Source: an uncultured Roseateles sp. (GTDB taxonomy: Bacteria; Pseudomonadota; Gammaproteobacteria; Burkholderiales; Burkholderiaceae). Taken from it: DNA of 64,000 nt. Shown one piece after another: positions 34,646 to 44,945 of the stretch. The position numbers and the translations under genes were made by a program. The notes below the pieces were generated by a model. That model was given only the letters and a program-made list of their open reading frames with translations, was not told the origin of the DNA and made no database searches. How positions within the stretch are numbered: the stretch's first letter is position 1; the number at the start of each line of letters is the position of its first letter. The stretch covers positions 4,152-68,151 of the forward strand of contig CAMLKW010000003.1 of assembly GCA_946480605.1 (NCBI GenBank), written 5' to 3'.

Positions 34646-36120
34646 ACGCGCCCGCCGACCTCGCCGCCCGCCGCGCCGCCGTTGTCGCCGCGCTGGCGCC
34701 GCTGCTGCCGGCGCACGCGCTGCTGCACCAGTCCGAGCAGACCACGCCCTACGAGTGCGACGGTCTGACCGCCTACCGCCAGCGCCCGCTGGCCGTGGCC
34801 CTGCCCGAGACCGAGGCCCAGGTGGCCGCCGTGCTGAAGGCCTGCCACCGGCTTGGCGTGCCCGTCGTCGCCCGCGGCGCCGGCACGGGACTGTCCGGCG
34901 GCGCTATGCCGCATGAACTGGGTGTCACGCTGGCGCTGGCCAAGTTCAACCAGATCCTGTCCATCGACCCGCTGGCCCGCACGGCGCGCGTGCAGTGTGG
35001 GGTGCGCAACCTCGCCATCTCCGAAGCGGCCGCATCGCACGGCCTGTACTACGCGCCCGACCCCAGCAGCCAGATCGCCTGCACCATCGGCGGCAACATC
35101 GCCGAGAACTCCGGCGGCGTGCACTGCCTGAAGTACGGCCTGACGCTGCACAACGTGCTGCGCGTGCGCGGCTTCACGGCCGAGGGCGAGGCCGTCGAGT
35201 TCGGCTCCGAGGCGCTGGACTGCCCGGGCCTGGACCTGCTGGCGCTGGTCATCGGCAGCGAGGGCATGCTGGCCGTCGTCACCGAGGTCACCGTCAAGCT
35301 GGTGCCCAAGCCGCGGCTGGCGCGCTGCCTGATGGCCAGCTTCGACGACGTGCGCAAGGCCGGCGACGCCGTCGCGGCGCTGATCGCCGCCGGCATCATC
35401 CCGGCGGGGCTGGAGATGATGGACAAGCCGATGACGGCCGCGGTGGAGGACTTCGTGCATGCCGGCTACGACCTGGACGCCGAGGCCATCCTGCTGTGCG
35501 AGAGCGACGGCACGCCCGAGGAGGTGGCCGAGGAGATCGCGCGCATGGAGGCCGTGCTGCAGGCCAGCGGCGCGACGCGCTGCCAGGCCAGCGCCGACGA
35601 GGCCCAGCGCCTGCGCTTCTGGAGCGGCCGCAAGAACGCCTTCCCGGCGTCCGGCCGCATCAGCCCCGACTACATGTGCATGGACTCGACCATCCCGCGC
35701 AAGCGGCTGGCCGACATCCTGATCGCGATCGCCGAGATGGAAAAGAAGTACGGCCTGCGCTGCGCCAACGTCTTTCATGCAGGCGACGGCAATCTGCACC
35801 CGCTGATCCTGTTCGATGCGAACGACCCCGACCAGCTGCACCGCTGCGAGCAGTTCGGCGCCGAGATCCTGGAGCGCAGCGTCGCGCTGGGCGGCACGGT
35901 GACCGGCGAGCACGGCGTGGGCGTGGAGAAACTCAACTCGATGTGCGTGCAGTTCAGCGCCGAGGAACGCGAGCAGATGCTTCAACTCAAAGCGGCCTTC
36001 GATCCCGCAGGCACCTTGAACCCGGGCAAGCAGATCCCGACGCTGGCCCGCTGCGCCGAGTACGGCCGCATGCATGTGAAGCGTGGGCTGCTGGCGTTTC
36101 CGGAACTGGAGCGGTTTTGA
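34642..36120 (+). CDS. glcD: Glycolate oxidase subunit GlcD (FAD-linked)
   Basis: A 492-residue flavoprotein. The PCMH-type FAD-binding domain has VVARGAGTGLSGGAMPHELGV and CTIGGNIAENSGGVHCLKYG, and the C-terminal cap has NVFHAGDGNLHPLI and TGEHGVGVEKL. Length equals that of known GlcD. The start is a TTG that overlaps the phaM TGA; no ATG fits. With GlcE and GlcF it oxidises glycolate to glyoxylate. Confidence 0.93.
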   Translation: MNAPADLAARRAAVVAALAPLLPAHALLHQSEQTTPYECDGLTAYRQRPLAVALPETEAQVAAVLKACHRLGVPVVARGAGTGLSGGAMPHELGVTLALAKFNQILSIDPLARTARVQCGVRNLAISEAAASHGLYYAPDPSSQIACTIGGNIAENSGGVHCLKYGLTLHNVLRVRGFTAEGEAVEFGSEALDCPGLDLLALVIGSEGMLAVVTEVTVKLVPKPRLARCLMASFDDVRKAGDAVAALIAAGIIPAGLEMMDKPMTAAVEDFVHAGYDLDAEAILLCESDGTPEEVAEEIARMEAVLQASGATRCQASADEAQRLRFWSGRKNAFPASGRISPDYMCMDSTIPRKRLADILIAIAEMEKKYGLRCANVFHAGDGNLHPLILFDANDPDQLHRCEQFGAEILERSVALGGTVTGEHGVGVEKLNSMCVQFSAEEREQMLQLKAAFDPAGTLNPGKQIPTLARCAEYGRMHVKRGLLAFPELERF

Positions 36121-37187
36121 GATTCGACGACCTGCAAGCGCAGATCCGCGACGCGCGCACGCCGCTGCGCCTCACCGGCCACGGCAGCAAGGACTTCTAC
36201 GGCGGGCCGCTGCAGGGCGAGCCGCTGTCCACGCTGGCGCTGAACGGCGTGACGGCCTATGAGCCCAGCGAGCTCTACATCAGCGTGCTGGCCGGCACGC
36301 CCATCGCCGATGTGGAGGCGCTGTTGGCGCAGCAGCGCCAACGCTTTGCGTTCGAGCCTCCGCGCTTCGGCGGCAAGGGCACCATCGGCGGCATGGTGGC
36401 CGCCGGGCTGTCGGGGCCGGCCCGCGCGGCGTTGGGCTCGGTGCGCGACCACCTGCTCGGCGCCGTGCTCATCAACGGCAAGGGCGAACTGCTGAGCTTT
36501 GGCGGCACGGTCATGAAGAACGTCGCCGGCTTCGACGTCAGCCGGGTGCTGGCCGGCTCCATGGGCCAGTTGGGGCTGATCACCGAGCTCACGCTGAAGG
36601 TGCTGCCGCTGCCGGCCGCGACGGCCACGCTGCGCTTCGACTTGGACCAGTCGGCCGCTCTGATGGCGTTGAACCGCTGGGGCGGCGAGCCATTGCCCAT
36701 AGCGGCCAGCGCCTGGTGGGACGGCGCGCTGGTGCTGCGCCTGGCCGGTGCGGTCGCGGCCGTCGAGGCGGCGTGCGCCAAGCTGGGCGGCGACGTCATT
36801 CCCGCAGATCTGGCCGCGGGCTTCTGGACCGGCCTGCGTGACCACGCCGACGAGTTCTTCGTCGGCGCCGAGCGCGCCGTGGCCGGCGGTGCGCGGCTGT
36901 GGCGGCTCAGCCTGCCCAGCACCACGCCCGCGCTGAAGCTGCACGGCGAGCAGCTGATTGAATGGGGCGGCGCTCAGCGCTGGGTGGTCACGCCGCTGGA
37001 GCCCGCTGCCGTGCGCGAGGCTGCGAGCGCCGTGGGCGGCCATGCCACGCTGTTCCGCGCGCAGGACAAGTCGCCCGGCGCGTTCGCGCCGCTGTCGGCG
37101 CCGCTGGCGGCCATCCACCGGCGCTTGAAGGCGAGCTTCGATCCGAACGGCGTCTTCAATCCAGGCCGCCTCTATCCCGACCTCTGA
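36117..37187 (+). CDS. glcE: Glycolate oxidase subunit GlcE
   Basis: A 356-residue FAD-binding subunit with LTGHGSKDFYGGPLQGEPL, FGGKGTIGGMVAAGLSGPARA, TVMKNVAGFDVSRVLAGSMGQLG and C-terminal FDPNGVFNPGRLYPDL. As in glcD, the start is a TTG inside the upstream stop (TTGA), so the whole glc operon is translationally coupled. Confidence 0.92.
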   Translation: MRFDDLQAQIRDARTPLRLTGHGSKDFYGGPLQGEPLSTLALNGVTAYEPSELYISVLAGTPIADVEALLAQQRQRFAFEPPRFGGKGTIGGMVAAGLSGPARAALGSVRDHLLGAVLINGKGELLSFGGTVMKNVAGFDVSRVLAGSMGQLGLITELTLKVLPLPAATATLRFDLDQSAALMALNRWGGEPLPIAASAWWDGALVLRLAGAVAAVEAACAKLGGDVIPADLAAGFWTGLRDHADEFFVGAERAVAGGARLWRLSLPSTTPALKLHGEQLIEWGGAQRWVVTPLEPAAVREAASAVGGHATLFRAQDKSPGAFAPLSAPLAAIHRRLKASFDPNGVFNPGRLYPDL

Positions 37188-38431
37188 TGCAGACCACCCT
37201 CGCCCCCGAATTCGCCGGCACGCCCGAAGGCGCCGACGCCGAGGCCATACTGCGCCGCTGCGTGCACTGCGGCTTCTGCACCGCCACCTGCCCGACCTAC
37301 CAGCTGCTGGGCGACGAACTGGACGGTCCGCGTGGCCGCATCTACCTGATCAAGCAGGTGATGGAGGGCGCGGCGCCCACGCGCGAGACGCAACTGCACC
37401 TGGACCGCTGCCTGACCTGCCGCAACTGTGAAACCACCTGTCCGTCCGGCGTCGAGTACGGCAAGCTGGTCGACATCGGCCGGCGCGTGGTGGACGCCAA
37501 GGTGGAGCGCCCGGCCGCCGAGCGCCGCGTGCGCTGGCTGCTGAAGGAGGGCATGACTTCGCCGCTGTTCAAGCCCGCGCTGAAGCTGGGCCAGGCGCTG
37601 CGCCCGCTGGTGCCTGCAGCGTTGAAGGACAAGGTGCCGCCCAAGCCCCCGGCCACCGCGCACGACTGGCCCACGCGCCAGCTGAATCGCAAGGTGGCGC
37701 TGCTGCTGGGCTGCGTGCAGCCGGCGCTGGCGCCCAACATCAACAGCGCGACGGCGCGCGTGCTGGACGCCGCCGGCATCCAGACGGTCGTCGCCGATGA
37801 GGCTGGCTGCTGCGGCGCGATCCGCGAGCACCTGGGCGACCACGAGGCGGCGCTGGCCGACATGCGCCGCAACATCGATGCCTGGTGGCCGCTGGTGGCG
37901 GGCCCCGGCGAGCGCGTGGAGGCGCTGGTGATGAATGCGTCAGGCTGCGGCGTGATGGTCAAGGATTACGGCCACCTGCTCAGCGCAGACCCGGCCTATG
38001 CGGACAAGGCGCGGCGCATCAGCGAAATGACCAAGGACCTCAGCGAGCTGCTGCCCGAGCTGGTGCCGGTGTTGAAGAGCCGGCTGAAGGCCAAGCCGGG
38101 TGCCTTGGCCTATCACCCGCCGTGCACGCTGCAGCACGGGCAGAAGCTGCGCGGCGGCGTGGAGGGCGCGCTGCGCGAGCTGGGGTTGAAGATTGACTGC
38201 GCGCCCACCGACAGCCACCTGTGCTGCGGCTCGGCAGGCACATACTCAGTGCTGCAGCCGGGACTGTCCAAGCAGCTGCGTGACCGCAAGCTCGCGGCGC
38301 TGGCGCCGCTGCAGGCGCAGCAGATCGTGTCGGCCAACGTGGGCTGCATCCAGCACCTGCAGGCCGGCACCGCGACGCCGGTGCGGCACTGGGTGGAGGT
38401 GCTGGACGACGCGCTACGGGGCGTCGTTTAG
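37187..38431 (+). CDS. glcF: Glycolate oxidase iron-sulfur subunit GlcF
   Basis: A 414-residue protein with two 4Fe-4S motifs, [12 protein letters not shown] (about 25-36) and [14 protein letters not shown] (about 76-89), and two C-terminal CCG domains ([25 protein letters not shown]). It passes electrons from GlcD to the membrane quinone pool. The ATG overlaps the glcE stop, and its 3' end overlaps the convergent chemoreceptor gene by four bases. Confidence 0.93.
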   Translation: MQTTLAPEFAGTPEGADAEAILRRCVHCGFCTATCPTYQLLGDELDGPRGRIYLIKQVMEGAAPTRETQLHLDRCLTCRNCETTCPSGVEYGKLVDIGRRVVDAKVERPAAERRVRWLLKEGMTSPLFKPALKLGQALRPLVPAALKDKVPPKPPATAHDWPTRQLNRKVALLLGCVQPALAPNINSATARVLDAAGIQTVVADEAGCCGAIREHLGDHEAALADMRRNIDAWWPLVAGPGERVEALVMNASGCGVMVKDYGHLLSADPAYADKARRISEMTKDLSELLPELVPVLKSRLKAKPGALAYHPPCTLQHGQKLRGGVEGALRELGLKIDCAPTDSHLCCGSAGTYSVLQPGLSKQLRDRKLAALAPLQAQQIVSANVGCIQHLQAGTATPVRHWVEVLDDALRGVV

Positions 38432-39969
38432 GTCTTGAAGGCCGAGACCAGCTTCACCAGCTCCTCGGCCTGATGCTTCAGGCTCTCGGCCGCGGCGGCG
38501 CTTTCCTCGACGAGGGCGGCGTTCTGCTGCGTCGCCTGGTCCATCTGCGCGATGGCCTGGCCGACCTGGCTGACGCCGGTGCTCTGCTCGCGGCTGGCGG
38601 CGCTGATCTCGCGCACGATCTGCGCGACCCGGCCGATGGCGTCCACCACCTGCTGCATGGTCTCGCCCGCGCGGTTGACGAGGTCGGCGCCCTGCTCGAC
38701 GCGCTCGACGCTGTCGCCGATCAGCGACTTGATCTCCTTGGCGGCCTCGGCCGAGCGCTGCGCCAGCGTGCGCACCTCGCCGGCCACCACCGCAAAGCCG
38801 CGGCCTTGTTCGCCGGCCCGGGCGGCTTCCACGGCCGCGTTCAGCGCCAGGATATTGGTCTGGAAGGCGATGCCGTCGATGGTGCCGATGATGTCGCCGA
38901 TCTTGCGCGAGCTTTCCTCGATGCCGCGCATGCGCTGCACCGCCTCGCTGACCACGTCGCCGCCCTGGCGGGCCACCTCGCTGGCGTCGTGCGCGAGCTT
39001 GTCGGCCTCGCTGGCGTTGTCGGCATTCAGCTTCACGGTGGCCGACAGCTCCTCCATCGACGCGGCCGTCTGCTGGATGGCGCTGGCCTGCTGCTCGGTG
39101 CGCGAGGACAGGTCGTTGCTGCCCAGCGAGATTTCCGAGCTGGCGGTGGCGACCTCATCGGCGTTGTGGCGCACGGAGCTGACCAGGTGGCGCAGCGACT
39201 GCTGCATGCTGGCCAGCGTCTGCGTCAGCTGCGCGGTCTCGTCGGCGCCTTCCGAGCGGATCTCGCGCGACAGGTCGCCCTGGCCCACTTCCTCGGCCTC
39301 CTGGATGGCGGCGCGCAGCGGACCCACGACGGAGCGCGTGATCAGCCAGGCCGCGACCACGCCCAGGCTCAGGCAGATGGCGGCCAGCACGACCATCAGC
39401 ATCTGCGTGCGGCTGGCGGCCGCCCGCACGGCCTGCGTCTCGTCCTTCACGCGGGCGCCCTGGTGGTCGGCCATGCTGCTGATGGTCTTCACGTAGGCAT
39501 CGGCGGCGGGGCGCATCTTGCCCTCCAGCACCTGCAGCGCGGCCTCGGCCTCGCCAGCCTTCAGCTGCGCGAACACGCCGTTGCGGATATCCACGTAGGT
39601 CTTGCGGGCGTCGCCGATCTCGCCCAGGATGGCCTTGCCCTGGGGCGTGTCGACGGCCTTGGTCAATTCCTCCTGCAGCTCGTTGATCCTGGCGCTGGTG
39701 GTCTTGATGACCGGCGAGAAGAAGTCGGCTACCGGCCCGGAGCCGCCCGCGCGCGCGACGGCATCGGTGCGCGTCACATTGAGCTGGGTGGCCGTGCGCC
39801 AGTCCTGGGCCAGGTCTTGCTGGCGTTGCAGCTCGATGAGCAGGTCGATGCGCGGCCCCACCGTGGCCATCTGCCGGTAGCTCAGGCCCACCGCCAGTGC
39901 GAGCAAGACCAGCACGACCCCGAAACCCAGCCCCAGCCTCGTACCAATTCGCAAGGATTGCATCTTCAT
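38428..39969 (-). CDS. Methyl-accepting chemotaxis protein
   Basis: A 513-residue receptor: TM1 (about 8-30), a four-helix-bundle periplasmic domain of about 155 residues, TM2 ([19 protein letters not shown]), HAMP, and a signalling hairpin with [26 protein letters not shown] at the tip. There is no CheR-tethering pentapeptide. The start [13 protein letters not shown] at 39969 was preferred to 39984 because GGAGG lies seven bases before it. Confidence 0.92.
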   Translation of the reverse strand: MKMQSLRIGTRLGLGFGVVLVLLALAVGLSYRQMATVGPRIDLLIELQRQQDLAQDWRTATQLNVTRTDAVARAGGSGPVADFFSPVIKTTSARINELQEELTKAVDTPQGKAILGEIGDARKTYVDIRNGVFAQLKAGEAEAALQVLEGKMRPAADAYVKTISSMADHQGARVKDETQAVRAAASRTQMLMVVLAAICLSLGVVAAWLITRSVVGPLRAAIQEAEEVGQGDLSREIRSEGADETAQLTQTLASMQQSLRHLVSSVRHNADEVATASSEISLGSNDLSSRTEQQASAIQQTAASMEELSATVKLNADNASEADKLAHDASEVARQGGDVVSEAVQRMRGIEESSRKIGDIIGTIDGIAFQTNILALNAAVEAARAGEQGRGFAVVAGEVRTLAQRSAEAAKEIKSLIGDSVERVEQGADLVNRAGETMQQVVDAIGRVAQIVREISAASREQSTGVSQVGQAIAQMDQATQQNAALVEESAAAAESLKHQAEELVKLVSAFKT

Positions 39970-40061
39970 CACGGCCTCCGTCATTGTTGCCGGCGGATGC
40001 GCCCAGGCGCACCCCGCTGGTGCTTTGACTCTACATGTCGGAATCAGGGGTGCACCAAGAA

Positions 40062-40087
40062 AAACACCGCCTTGTACGGCGGTGTTT
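40062..40087 (-). terminator. Rho-independent terminator downstream of metK
   Basis: AAACACCGCC and GGCGGTGTTT form a 10-bp stem with a six-base loop. On the minus strand it runs into TTTTTCTT, so it ends transcripts coming from metK. On the plus strand the T-run is too short. The rest of the 317-base gap 39970-40286 holds the small ORF below and weak GC-rich dyads. Confidence 0.75.
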
Positions 40088-40172
40088 GTCCTAGCTCAAG
40101 TCCTTGCCTGGGCTTCGGCTTTTCGCGCCCTGGCGCGAGACGAGCCCGTCTGTGGCTGTCCTCGCGGCGGCC

Positions 40173-40232
40173 TTACAGGCCGGCTGCAGCCTTGAGGGCC
40201 GCAGCTTTATCGGTGCGTTGGTCTTCGTTCAC
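40173..40232 (-). CDS. Mini-ORF repeating the MetK C-terminal tail
   Basis: A GTG-started 19-codon frame ending [18 protein letters not shown]. MetK, 55 bases upstream, ends [18 protein letters not shown]: 12 of the last 14 residues are the same, while most codons differ at the third base. Its GTG lies in a near-perfect dyad (40227-40250, GTTCACATCGC / GCGATATGAAC). It may be a remnant 3' end of an older metK or a selected small peptide. No Shine-Dalgarno is visible. Confidence 0.35.
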   Translation of the reverse strand: MNEDQRTDKAAALKAAAGL

Positions 40233-40286
40233 ATCGCAAGCGATATGAACTGCGCCCGAGAACGGCCAAGCCGCTTCGCGGTGGGC

Positions 40287-41465
40287 TTACCGCCCAGCTG
40301 CAGCGCGCAGCGCTGCAGCCTTGTCCGTCCTCTCCCACGTGAACTCCGGCTCCTCGCGGCCGAAGTGGCCGTAGGCGGCGGTCTTGGAGTAGATCGGGCG
40401 CAGCAGGTCCAGCATCTGGATGATGCCCTTGGGGCGCAGGTCGAAGTGCTCGTTGACCAGCTTGGCGATCTGCTCGTCAGGGATGACGCCGGTGCCTTCG
40501 GTGTAGACCGTCACGTTCATCGGGCGGGCCACGCCGATGGCGTAGGCGACCTGGATCTGGCACTGGCGTGCCAGGCCGGCCGCGACGACGTTCTTGGCGA
40601 CGTAGCGCGCCGCGTAGGCGGCCGAGCGGTCGACCTTGGACGGGTCCTTGCCCGAGAACGCGCCACCGCCGTGCGGGCAGGCGCCGCCGTAGGTGTCGAC
40701 GATGATCTTGCGGCCGGTCAGGCCGCAGTCGCCCTGCGGACCGCCGATGACGAAGCGGCCGGTCGGGTTGACCAGGTACTTCGTGTCCTGCAGCCACTCC
40801 TTGGGCAGCACCGGCTTGATGATCTCCTCGATGACCGCCTCGTAGAACTCGGGCTTCATCTTGTCGCCCAGCGACATCTCGGGCGCGTGCTGCGTGGACA
40901 GCACCACGGTGTCGATGCTGTGCGGCTTGCCGTCGACGTAGCGCATCGTGACCTGGCTCTTGGCGTCCGGGCGCAGGAAGGGCAGGCGGCCGTCCTTGCG
41001 CAGCTGGGCCTGGCGCTCGACCAGGCGGTGCGCGTAGTAGATCGGCGCGGGCATCAGCTCGGGCGTCTCGTCGCAGGCGTAGCCGAACATCAGGCCCTGG
41101 TCGCCGGCACCGGTGTTCAGGTGGTCGTCGCTGGCGTGGTCCACGCCCTGGGCGATGTCGTTGCTCTGCTTGTCGTAGGCGACGAGGACGGCGCAGCCCT
41201 TGTAGTCGATGCCGTATTCGGTGTTGTCATAGCCGATGCGCTTGATGGTGTCGCGCGCGACCTGGATGTAGTCGACGTGGGCATTGGTCGTGATCTCGCC
41301 GGCCAGCACGACGAGGCCGGTGTTGCACAGCGTCTCGGCGGCCACGCGGCTGCGCGGGTCCTGCTCGAAGATGGCGTCGAGGATGGCGTCCGAGATCTGG
41401 TCGGCCACCTTGTCGGGGTGTCCCTCGGAAACGGATTCGGACGTGAAGAGGAAGTCGTTGGCCAC
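40287..41465 (-). CDS. metK: S-adenosylmethionine synthetase
   Basis: A 392-residue enzyme making SAM from methionine and ATP. Motifs: [33 protein letters not shown], the ATP-binding [19 protein letters not shown], and a C-terminal Ala-rich tail. The start is the GTG at 41463-41465 ([10 protein letters not shown]), preceded by AGGAG at seven bases; the upstream frame extension crosses the promoter and is rejected. Divergent from the lipid A acyltransferase gene. Confidence 0.95.
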   Translation of the reverse strand: MANDFLFTSESVSEGHPDKVADQISDAILDAIFEQDPRSRVAAETLCNTGLVVLAGEITTNAHVDYIQVARDTIKRIGYDNTEYGIDYKGCAVLVAYDKQSNDIAQGVDHASDDHLNTGAGDQGLMFGYACDETPELMPAPIYYAHRLVERQAQLRKDGRLPFLRPDAKSQVTMRYVDGKPHSIDTVVLSTQHAPEMSLGDKMKPEFYEAVIEEIIKPVLPKEWLQDTKYLVNPTGRFVIGGPQGDCGLTGRKIIVDTYGGACPHGGGAFSGKDPSKVDRSAAYAARYVAKNVVAAGLARQCQIQVAYAIGVARPMNVTVYTEGTGVIPDEQIAKLVNEHFDLRPKGIIQMLDLLRPIYSKTAAYGHFGREEPEFTWERTDKAAALRAAAGR

Positions 41466-41594
41466 TTTTAAACTCCTGGTTGCTTGTGGGTCGGCGTTGC
41501 CTGACCTCAGGAGGTGCGGCGAACGCTTTAGCAGGATTTGTGAATCGCCCCGCAAGTAGTTCATTAACTCGGCGATGCGCCAAGTATAAGAAAC
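41466..41594 (-). promoter_or_regulatory. Divergent promoter and metK leader region
   Basis: The 129 bases upstream of metK hold the AGGAG site and a dyad-rich stretch (outer GCGTT / AACGC near 41498-41533 on the plus strand and inner CCTGA / TCAGG), which could fold in the metK mRNA. I could not match it to a known SAM or SAH riboswitch. The opposite side must serve the acyltransferase gene. Confidence 0.3.
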
Positions 41595-42473
41595 ATGGGT
41601 TGGCTTTTTCGCGGCATGTCCCGCTTGCCACTGTCGGTATTGCACGCTCTGGGCGCCTTGCTGGGCTGGCTGGTCTTTCTGGCGTCGCCCGTCTACCGCC
41701 AGCGCTTCCGCGCCAACGTGGCCCAGGCCGGCATTCCCTGGGCCCAGGCCCGGCCGGCCATTGCCGCGGCCGGGCGCATGGCGGCGGAACTGCCCTGGCT
41801 GTGGATCGCGCAGAAGGGCCGGCCCTTCGGCGAGCGCCTGCGCTGGGAGGGCGCCGGGCTGATCGAAGCGGCGCTGGCCGAGAAGCGCGGCCTCATCGTC
41901 ATGACGCCCCACCTGGGCTGTTTCGAGATCTGCGCCCAGGCGATTGCCGAGCGCTTCACGACGCCCGAGGCGCCCATCACCGTGCTGTACCGGCCGGCCC
42001 GCCAGGCGGCGCTGCGCGACGTGATGGCCGGCTCGCGCGAGCGCCCGGGCCTGGCGACGGCGCCGGCCTCTCTGGCCGGCGTGCGCCAGATGATCCGCGG
42101 GCTGCGCCGCGGCGAGGTGGTGGGCCTGCTGCCGGACCAGGTGCCGCCCGACGGCCTGGGCGTCTGGGCGCCGTTCTTCGGCCGGCCGGCCTACACGATG
42201 ACGCTGGCCGCGCGCCTGCAGCAGCAGACCGGCGCGGCCGTGGTGCTGCTGTTCGGCGAGCGGCTTCCGGGCGGCCAGGGCTTTGTCGTGCACGTGCTGC
42301 CGGCGCCGGCGATTGCCCGAGACGCCGCGGCCGAGGACGCCGCGGCCGTCGTCAACGCGGCGATGGAAAGTCTGATCCGGCGCGCGCCGGGGCAATACCT
42401 GTGGGGCTACCACCGTTTCAAGCAGCCGCGCGGTCTGGATATCGGCGCGGCGCCGGATAATCCGGTCCCATGA
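41595..42473 (+). CDS. Lipid A biosynthesis acyltransferase (LpxL/HtrB type)
   Basis: A 292-residue inner-membrane protein: an N-terminal TM helix ([13 protein letters not shown]) and the acyltransferase site TPHLGCFE (His-X4-Glu), then [33 protein letters not shown] and the C-terminal [10 protein letters not shown]. It adds a secondary acyl chain to lipid A. The gene order metK / acyltransferase / dapF is the usual one in Burkholderiales, though many relatives have two acyltransferase genes here. MSRLPLS at 41616 is an alternative start. Confidence 0.9.
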   Translation: MGWLFRGMSRLPLSVLHALGALLGWLVFLASPVYRQRFRANVAQAGIPWAQARPAIAAAGRMAAELPWLWIAQKGRPFGERLRWEGAGLIEAALAEKRGLIVMTPHLGCFEICAQAIAERFTTPEAPITVLYRPARQAALRDVMAGSRERPGLATAPASLAGVRQMIRGLRRGEVVGLLPDQVPPDGLGVWAPFFGRPAYTMTLAARLQQQTGAAVVLLFGERLPGGQGFVVHVLPAPAIARDAAAEDAAAVVNAAMESLIRRAPGQYLWGYHRFKQPRGLDIGAAPDNPVP

Positions 42474-43321
42474 GATTGCGCTTCACCAAGATGCAGGGCG
42501 CCGGCAACGATTTCGTCGTCATCGATGCCACCCAGCAGCCTTTTGCACTGACGCCCGAGCAGATGCGCCGGCTCGGCGACCGCCGCTTCGGCGTCGGCTG
42601 CGACCAGATCCTGGTCATCGAGCCCGGCACAGCCGTCGGCGCTGACTTCCGCTACCGCATCTTCAACAACACCGGCGACGAGGTGGAGCACTGCGGCAAC
42701 GGCGCGCGCTGCTTCGTGCGCTACGTGGTGGACGCCGGCCTGACGGACAAGCGCGAGATCCAGGTCGACACGATGAACCGCCGCCTGCTGCTGAAGCTGC
42801 AGGACGACGGCCGGGTCACCGTGGACATGGGCGCGCCGGTGTTCGACCACGCGGCACTGCCCTTCGACGCCCAGGGCCTGGTGCCGCGCCTCGTCAACGG
42901 CTTCGAGCTGTGGCCGGTCGAGGGCGTGGAGCTGGCCCTGGTGTCCATGGGCAACCCGCATGCGGTGCAGCGCGTGGATGACGTCGAGATCGCGCCGGTG
43001 ACCACGCTGGGGCCGGTCATCGAGCACCAACTGCGCTTTGCGAAGCGCGTGAACGCCGGCTTCATGCAGGTGCTGGCGCGCGATCGCATCGCGCTGCGCG
43101 TCTACGAGCGCGACGCCGGCGAGACGCTGGCCTGCGGCACCGGCGCCTGCGCGGCGGTGGTTGCGGGCATCCGCCTGGGCTGGCTGGACGCGGCCGTGGA
43201 GGTGCAGACCCGCGGCGGCCAGCTGAAGATCGAATGGGCGGGCCTTCAAGACGGTCTCAGCAGCCCCGTGCTGATGACCGGCCCCGCGACCCGAGTTTTT
43301 GACGGAGAGATCACGCTGTGA
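42470..43321 (+). CDS. dapF: Diaminopimelate epimerase
   Basis: A 283-residue enzyme converting LL- to meso-diaminopimelate for lysine and peptidoglycan. Both catalytic cysteines are present, in [10 protein letters not shown] and [11 protein letters not shown], with the N-terminal [13 protein letters not shown] motif. The ATG overlaps the acyltransferase stop (ATGA), and its stop overlaps the GTG of the DUF484 gene (GTGA). Confidence 0.95.
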   Translation: MRLRFTKMQGAGNDFVVIDATQQPFALTPEQMRRLGDRRFGVGCDQILVIEPGTAVGADFRYRIFNNTGDEVEHCGNGARCFVRYVVDAGLTDKREIQVDTMNRRLLLKLQDDGRVTVDMGAPVFDHAALPFDAQGLVPRLVNGFELWPVEGVELALVSMGNPHAVQRVDDVEIAPVTTLGPVIEHQLRFAKRVNAGFMQVLARDRIALRVYERDAGETLACGTGACAAVVAGIRLGWLDAAVEVQTRGGQLKIEWAGLQDGLSSPVLMTGPATRVFDGEITL

Positions 43322-44028
43322 GTTCCAACCCGGCCGCCGACGCGGTGCAAGGCATCACCGAAACCGACATCGCCAACTACCTGGCGGCCACGCCCGGTTT
43401 CTTCGAGCGCCACGCGGCGCTGCTGGCCAGCGTGCAGCTGCAGCACCCGCACGGCGCGCGCGCCGTGTCGCTGCAGGAGCGCCAGGCCGAGATGCTGCGC
43501 GACAAGATCAAGGGCCTGGAGCTGCGCATCGTCGACATGATCCGCAACGGCCAGGACAACGTGGCCATCGCCGACCGCCTGCACCGCTGGACGCTGGCGG
43601 TCATGCGCGCGGCCGGCACGCCGGCGCAGCTGCCCGAGGTGCTGCTGTCCGAGCTGCGCCACCAGTTCATGATCCCGCAGGCCAGCCTGCGCCTGTGGGG
43701 CGTGGCGCCCGCGCACGAGGCGGCCGAGTTCGCGGCGGCCGTCAGTTCCGACGTGAAGAGCTTTGCCTCCAGCCTGAGCCAGCCCTACTGCGGCGTGAAC
43801 TCGGGCTTCGAGGCGGCGCGCTGGCTGGGCCTCAGCGAGAGCGGCGGCATCGCCACGTCGCTGGCGCTGATTCCGCTCGTGCAGCCCAAGGCCAACGACG
43901 GCAAGCCCTTCGGCCTGCTGGTGCTGGGCTCGCCCGACCCGACGCGCTACACGGCCGAGATGGGTACGGACTTCCTGACCCGCGTGGGCGAGATCGCCAG
44001 CGCCGGGCTGGCGGGGTTGCTGACCTGA
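43318..44028 (+). CDS. DUF484 family protein
   Basis: A 236-residue cytoplasmic protein. It begins at GTG with [34 protein letters not shown], the DUF484 start, followed by [22 protein letters not shown], a coiled helix, and a GAF-like C-terminal domain. It is conserved between dapF and xerC in proteobacteria; its role is not known. Coupled on both sides by overlapping start and stop codons. Confidence 0.92.
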   Translation: MSSNPAADAVQGITETDIANYLAATPGFFERHAALLASVQLQHPHGARAVSLQERQAEMLRDKIKGLELRIVDMIRNGQDNVAIADRLHRWTLAVMRAAGTPAQLPEVLLSELRHQFMIPQASLRLWGVAPAHEAAEFAAAVSSDVKSFASSLSQPYCGVNSGFEAARWLGLSESGGIATSLALIPLVQPKANDGKPFGLLVLGSPDPTRYTAEMGTDFLTRVGEIASAGLAGLLT

Positions 44029-44945
44029 TGCTGCTGGAGGACTTCGGCGACTACCTGCAGCACGCCCGCGTGCAGCAACGCCTGAGTCCGCGCACGTTGC
44101 AGCTCTACACCGACGGCCTCGTGCGCCTGCAAGGCCTGCTGGCCGATGCGGCCATCGATGCGCGCACGCTGGGCATCGCCCAGGCGCGGCGGCTGGCGGC
44201 GCTGCTGCACCGTGAGGGCCTGGCGCCCAAGTCCATCGCACTGCTGCTGTCGGTCTGGCGCAGCTGCTACCGCTGGCTGGGCCTGCAGGGGCGGGTCGCG
44301 CTCAACCCCTTCGACGGCCTGAAGGCGCCCAAGGCGCCCAAGCCGCTGCCCAAGGCGCTGGGCGTGGACGATGCGGTGCAACTGGCCAGCCATGTGCCCG
44401 ACGAGATCGCCGACTCCCGCCTGGAGGCGCGCGACCGCGCGATGGTCGAGCTGCTTTACGGCGCCGGCCTGCGTGCGGCCGAGCTGATCGGGCTGGACGC
44501 GCAGGCCAGCGGTCAGGCCGCCGGCTGGGTCGACCTGCAGGCCATGGAAGTGCACGTGCTGGGCAAGGGCGGCAAGCGCCGCAGCACGCCGCTGGGCCGT
44601 GCCGCCGCCGAGGCGCTGCGGGACTGGCTGGCGGTGCGCGGCCAGTTGGCCGCGACCGGCGAGCCGGCGCTGTTCGTGGGCGCGCGCGGCCACCGGGTGG
44701 CCGGCTCGGTGCTGCGTGGCAGGCTGTCGGCCCGCGCCATCAGCGCCGGCATGCCGGCCCATGTGCATCCGCACATGCTGAGGCACAGCTTCGCCTCTCA
44801 CCTGCTGCAGTCCAGCGGCGACCTGCGCGCGGTGCAGGAGCTGCTGGGCCATGCCCACATCACGACGACCCAGGTCTACACGCAGCTCGATCTGCAGCAC
44901 CTGGCTCGCATCTATGACGCCGCCCACCCGCGCGCCAAGAAATGA
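44028..44945 (+). CDS. xerC: Site-specific tyrosine recombinase XerC
   Basis: A 305-residue recombinase that resolves chromosome dimers at dif with XerD. A SAM-like core-binding domain occupies residues 1-90. All catalytic residues are visible: Arg in LLYGAGLRAAELIGL, Lys in GKGGKRRSTP, His-X2-Arg in HPHMLRHSFASHLL, His in LLGHAHITTTQVYT and the Tyr nucleophile there. The last member of the coupled acyltransferase / dapF / DUF484 / xerC series. Confidence 0.94.
   Translation: MLLEDFGDYLQHARVQQRLSPRTLQLYTDGLVRLQGLLADAAIDARTLGIAQARRLAALLHREGLAPKSIALLLSVWRSCYRWLGLQGRVALNPFDGLKAPKAPKPLPKALGVDDAVQLASHVPDEIADSRLEARDRAMVELLYGAGLRAAELIGLDAQASGQAAGWVDLQAMEVHVLGKGGKRRSTPLGRAAAEALRDWLAVRGQLAATGEPALFVGARGHRVAGSVLRGRLSARAISAGMPAHVHPHMLRHSFASHLLQSSGDLRAVQELLGHAHITTTQVYTQLDLQHLARIYDAAHPRAKK

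Noticed and set aside
41466..41594. SAM or SAH riboswitch upstream of metK
   Set aside because: Dyads exist, but I could not fit the conserved core of any SAM or SAH class. Kept only as a low-confidence leader.
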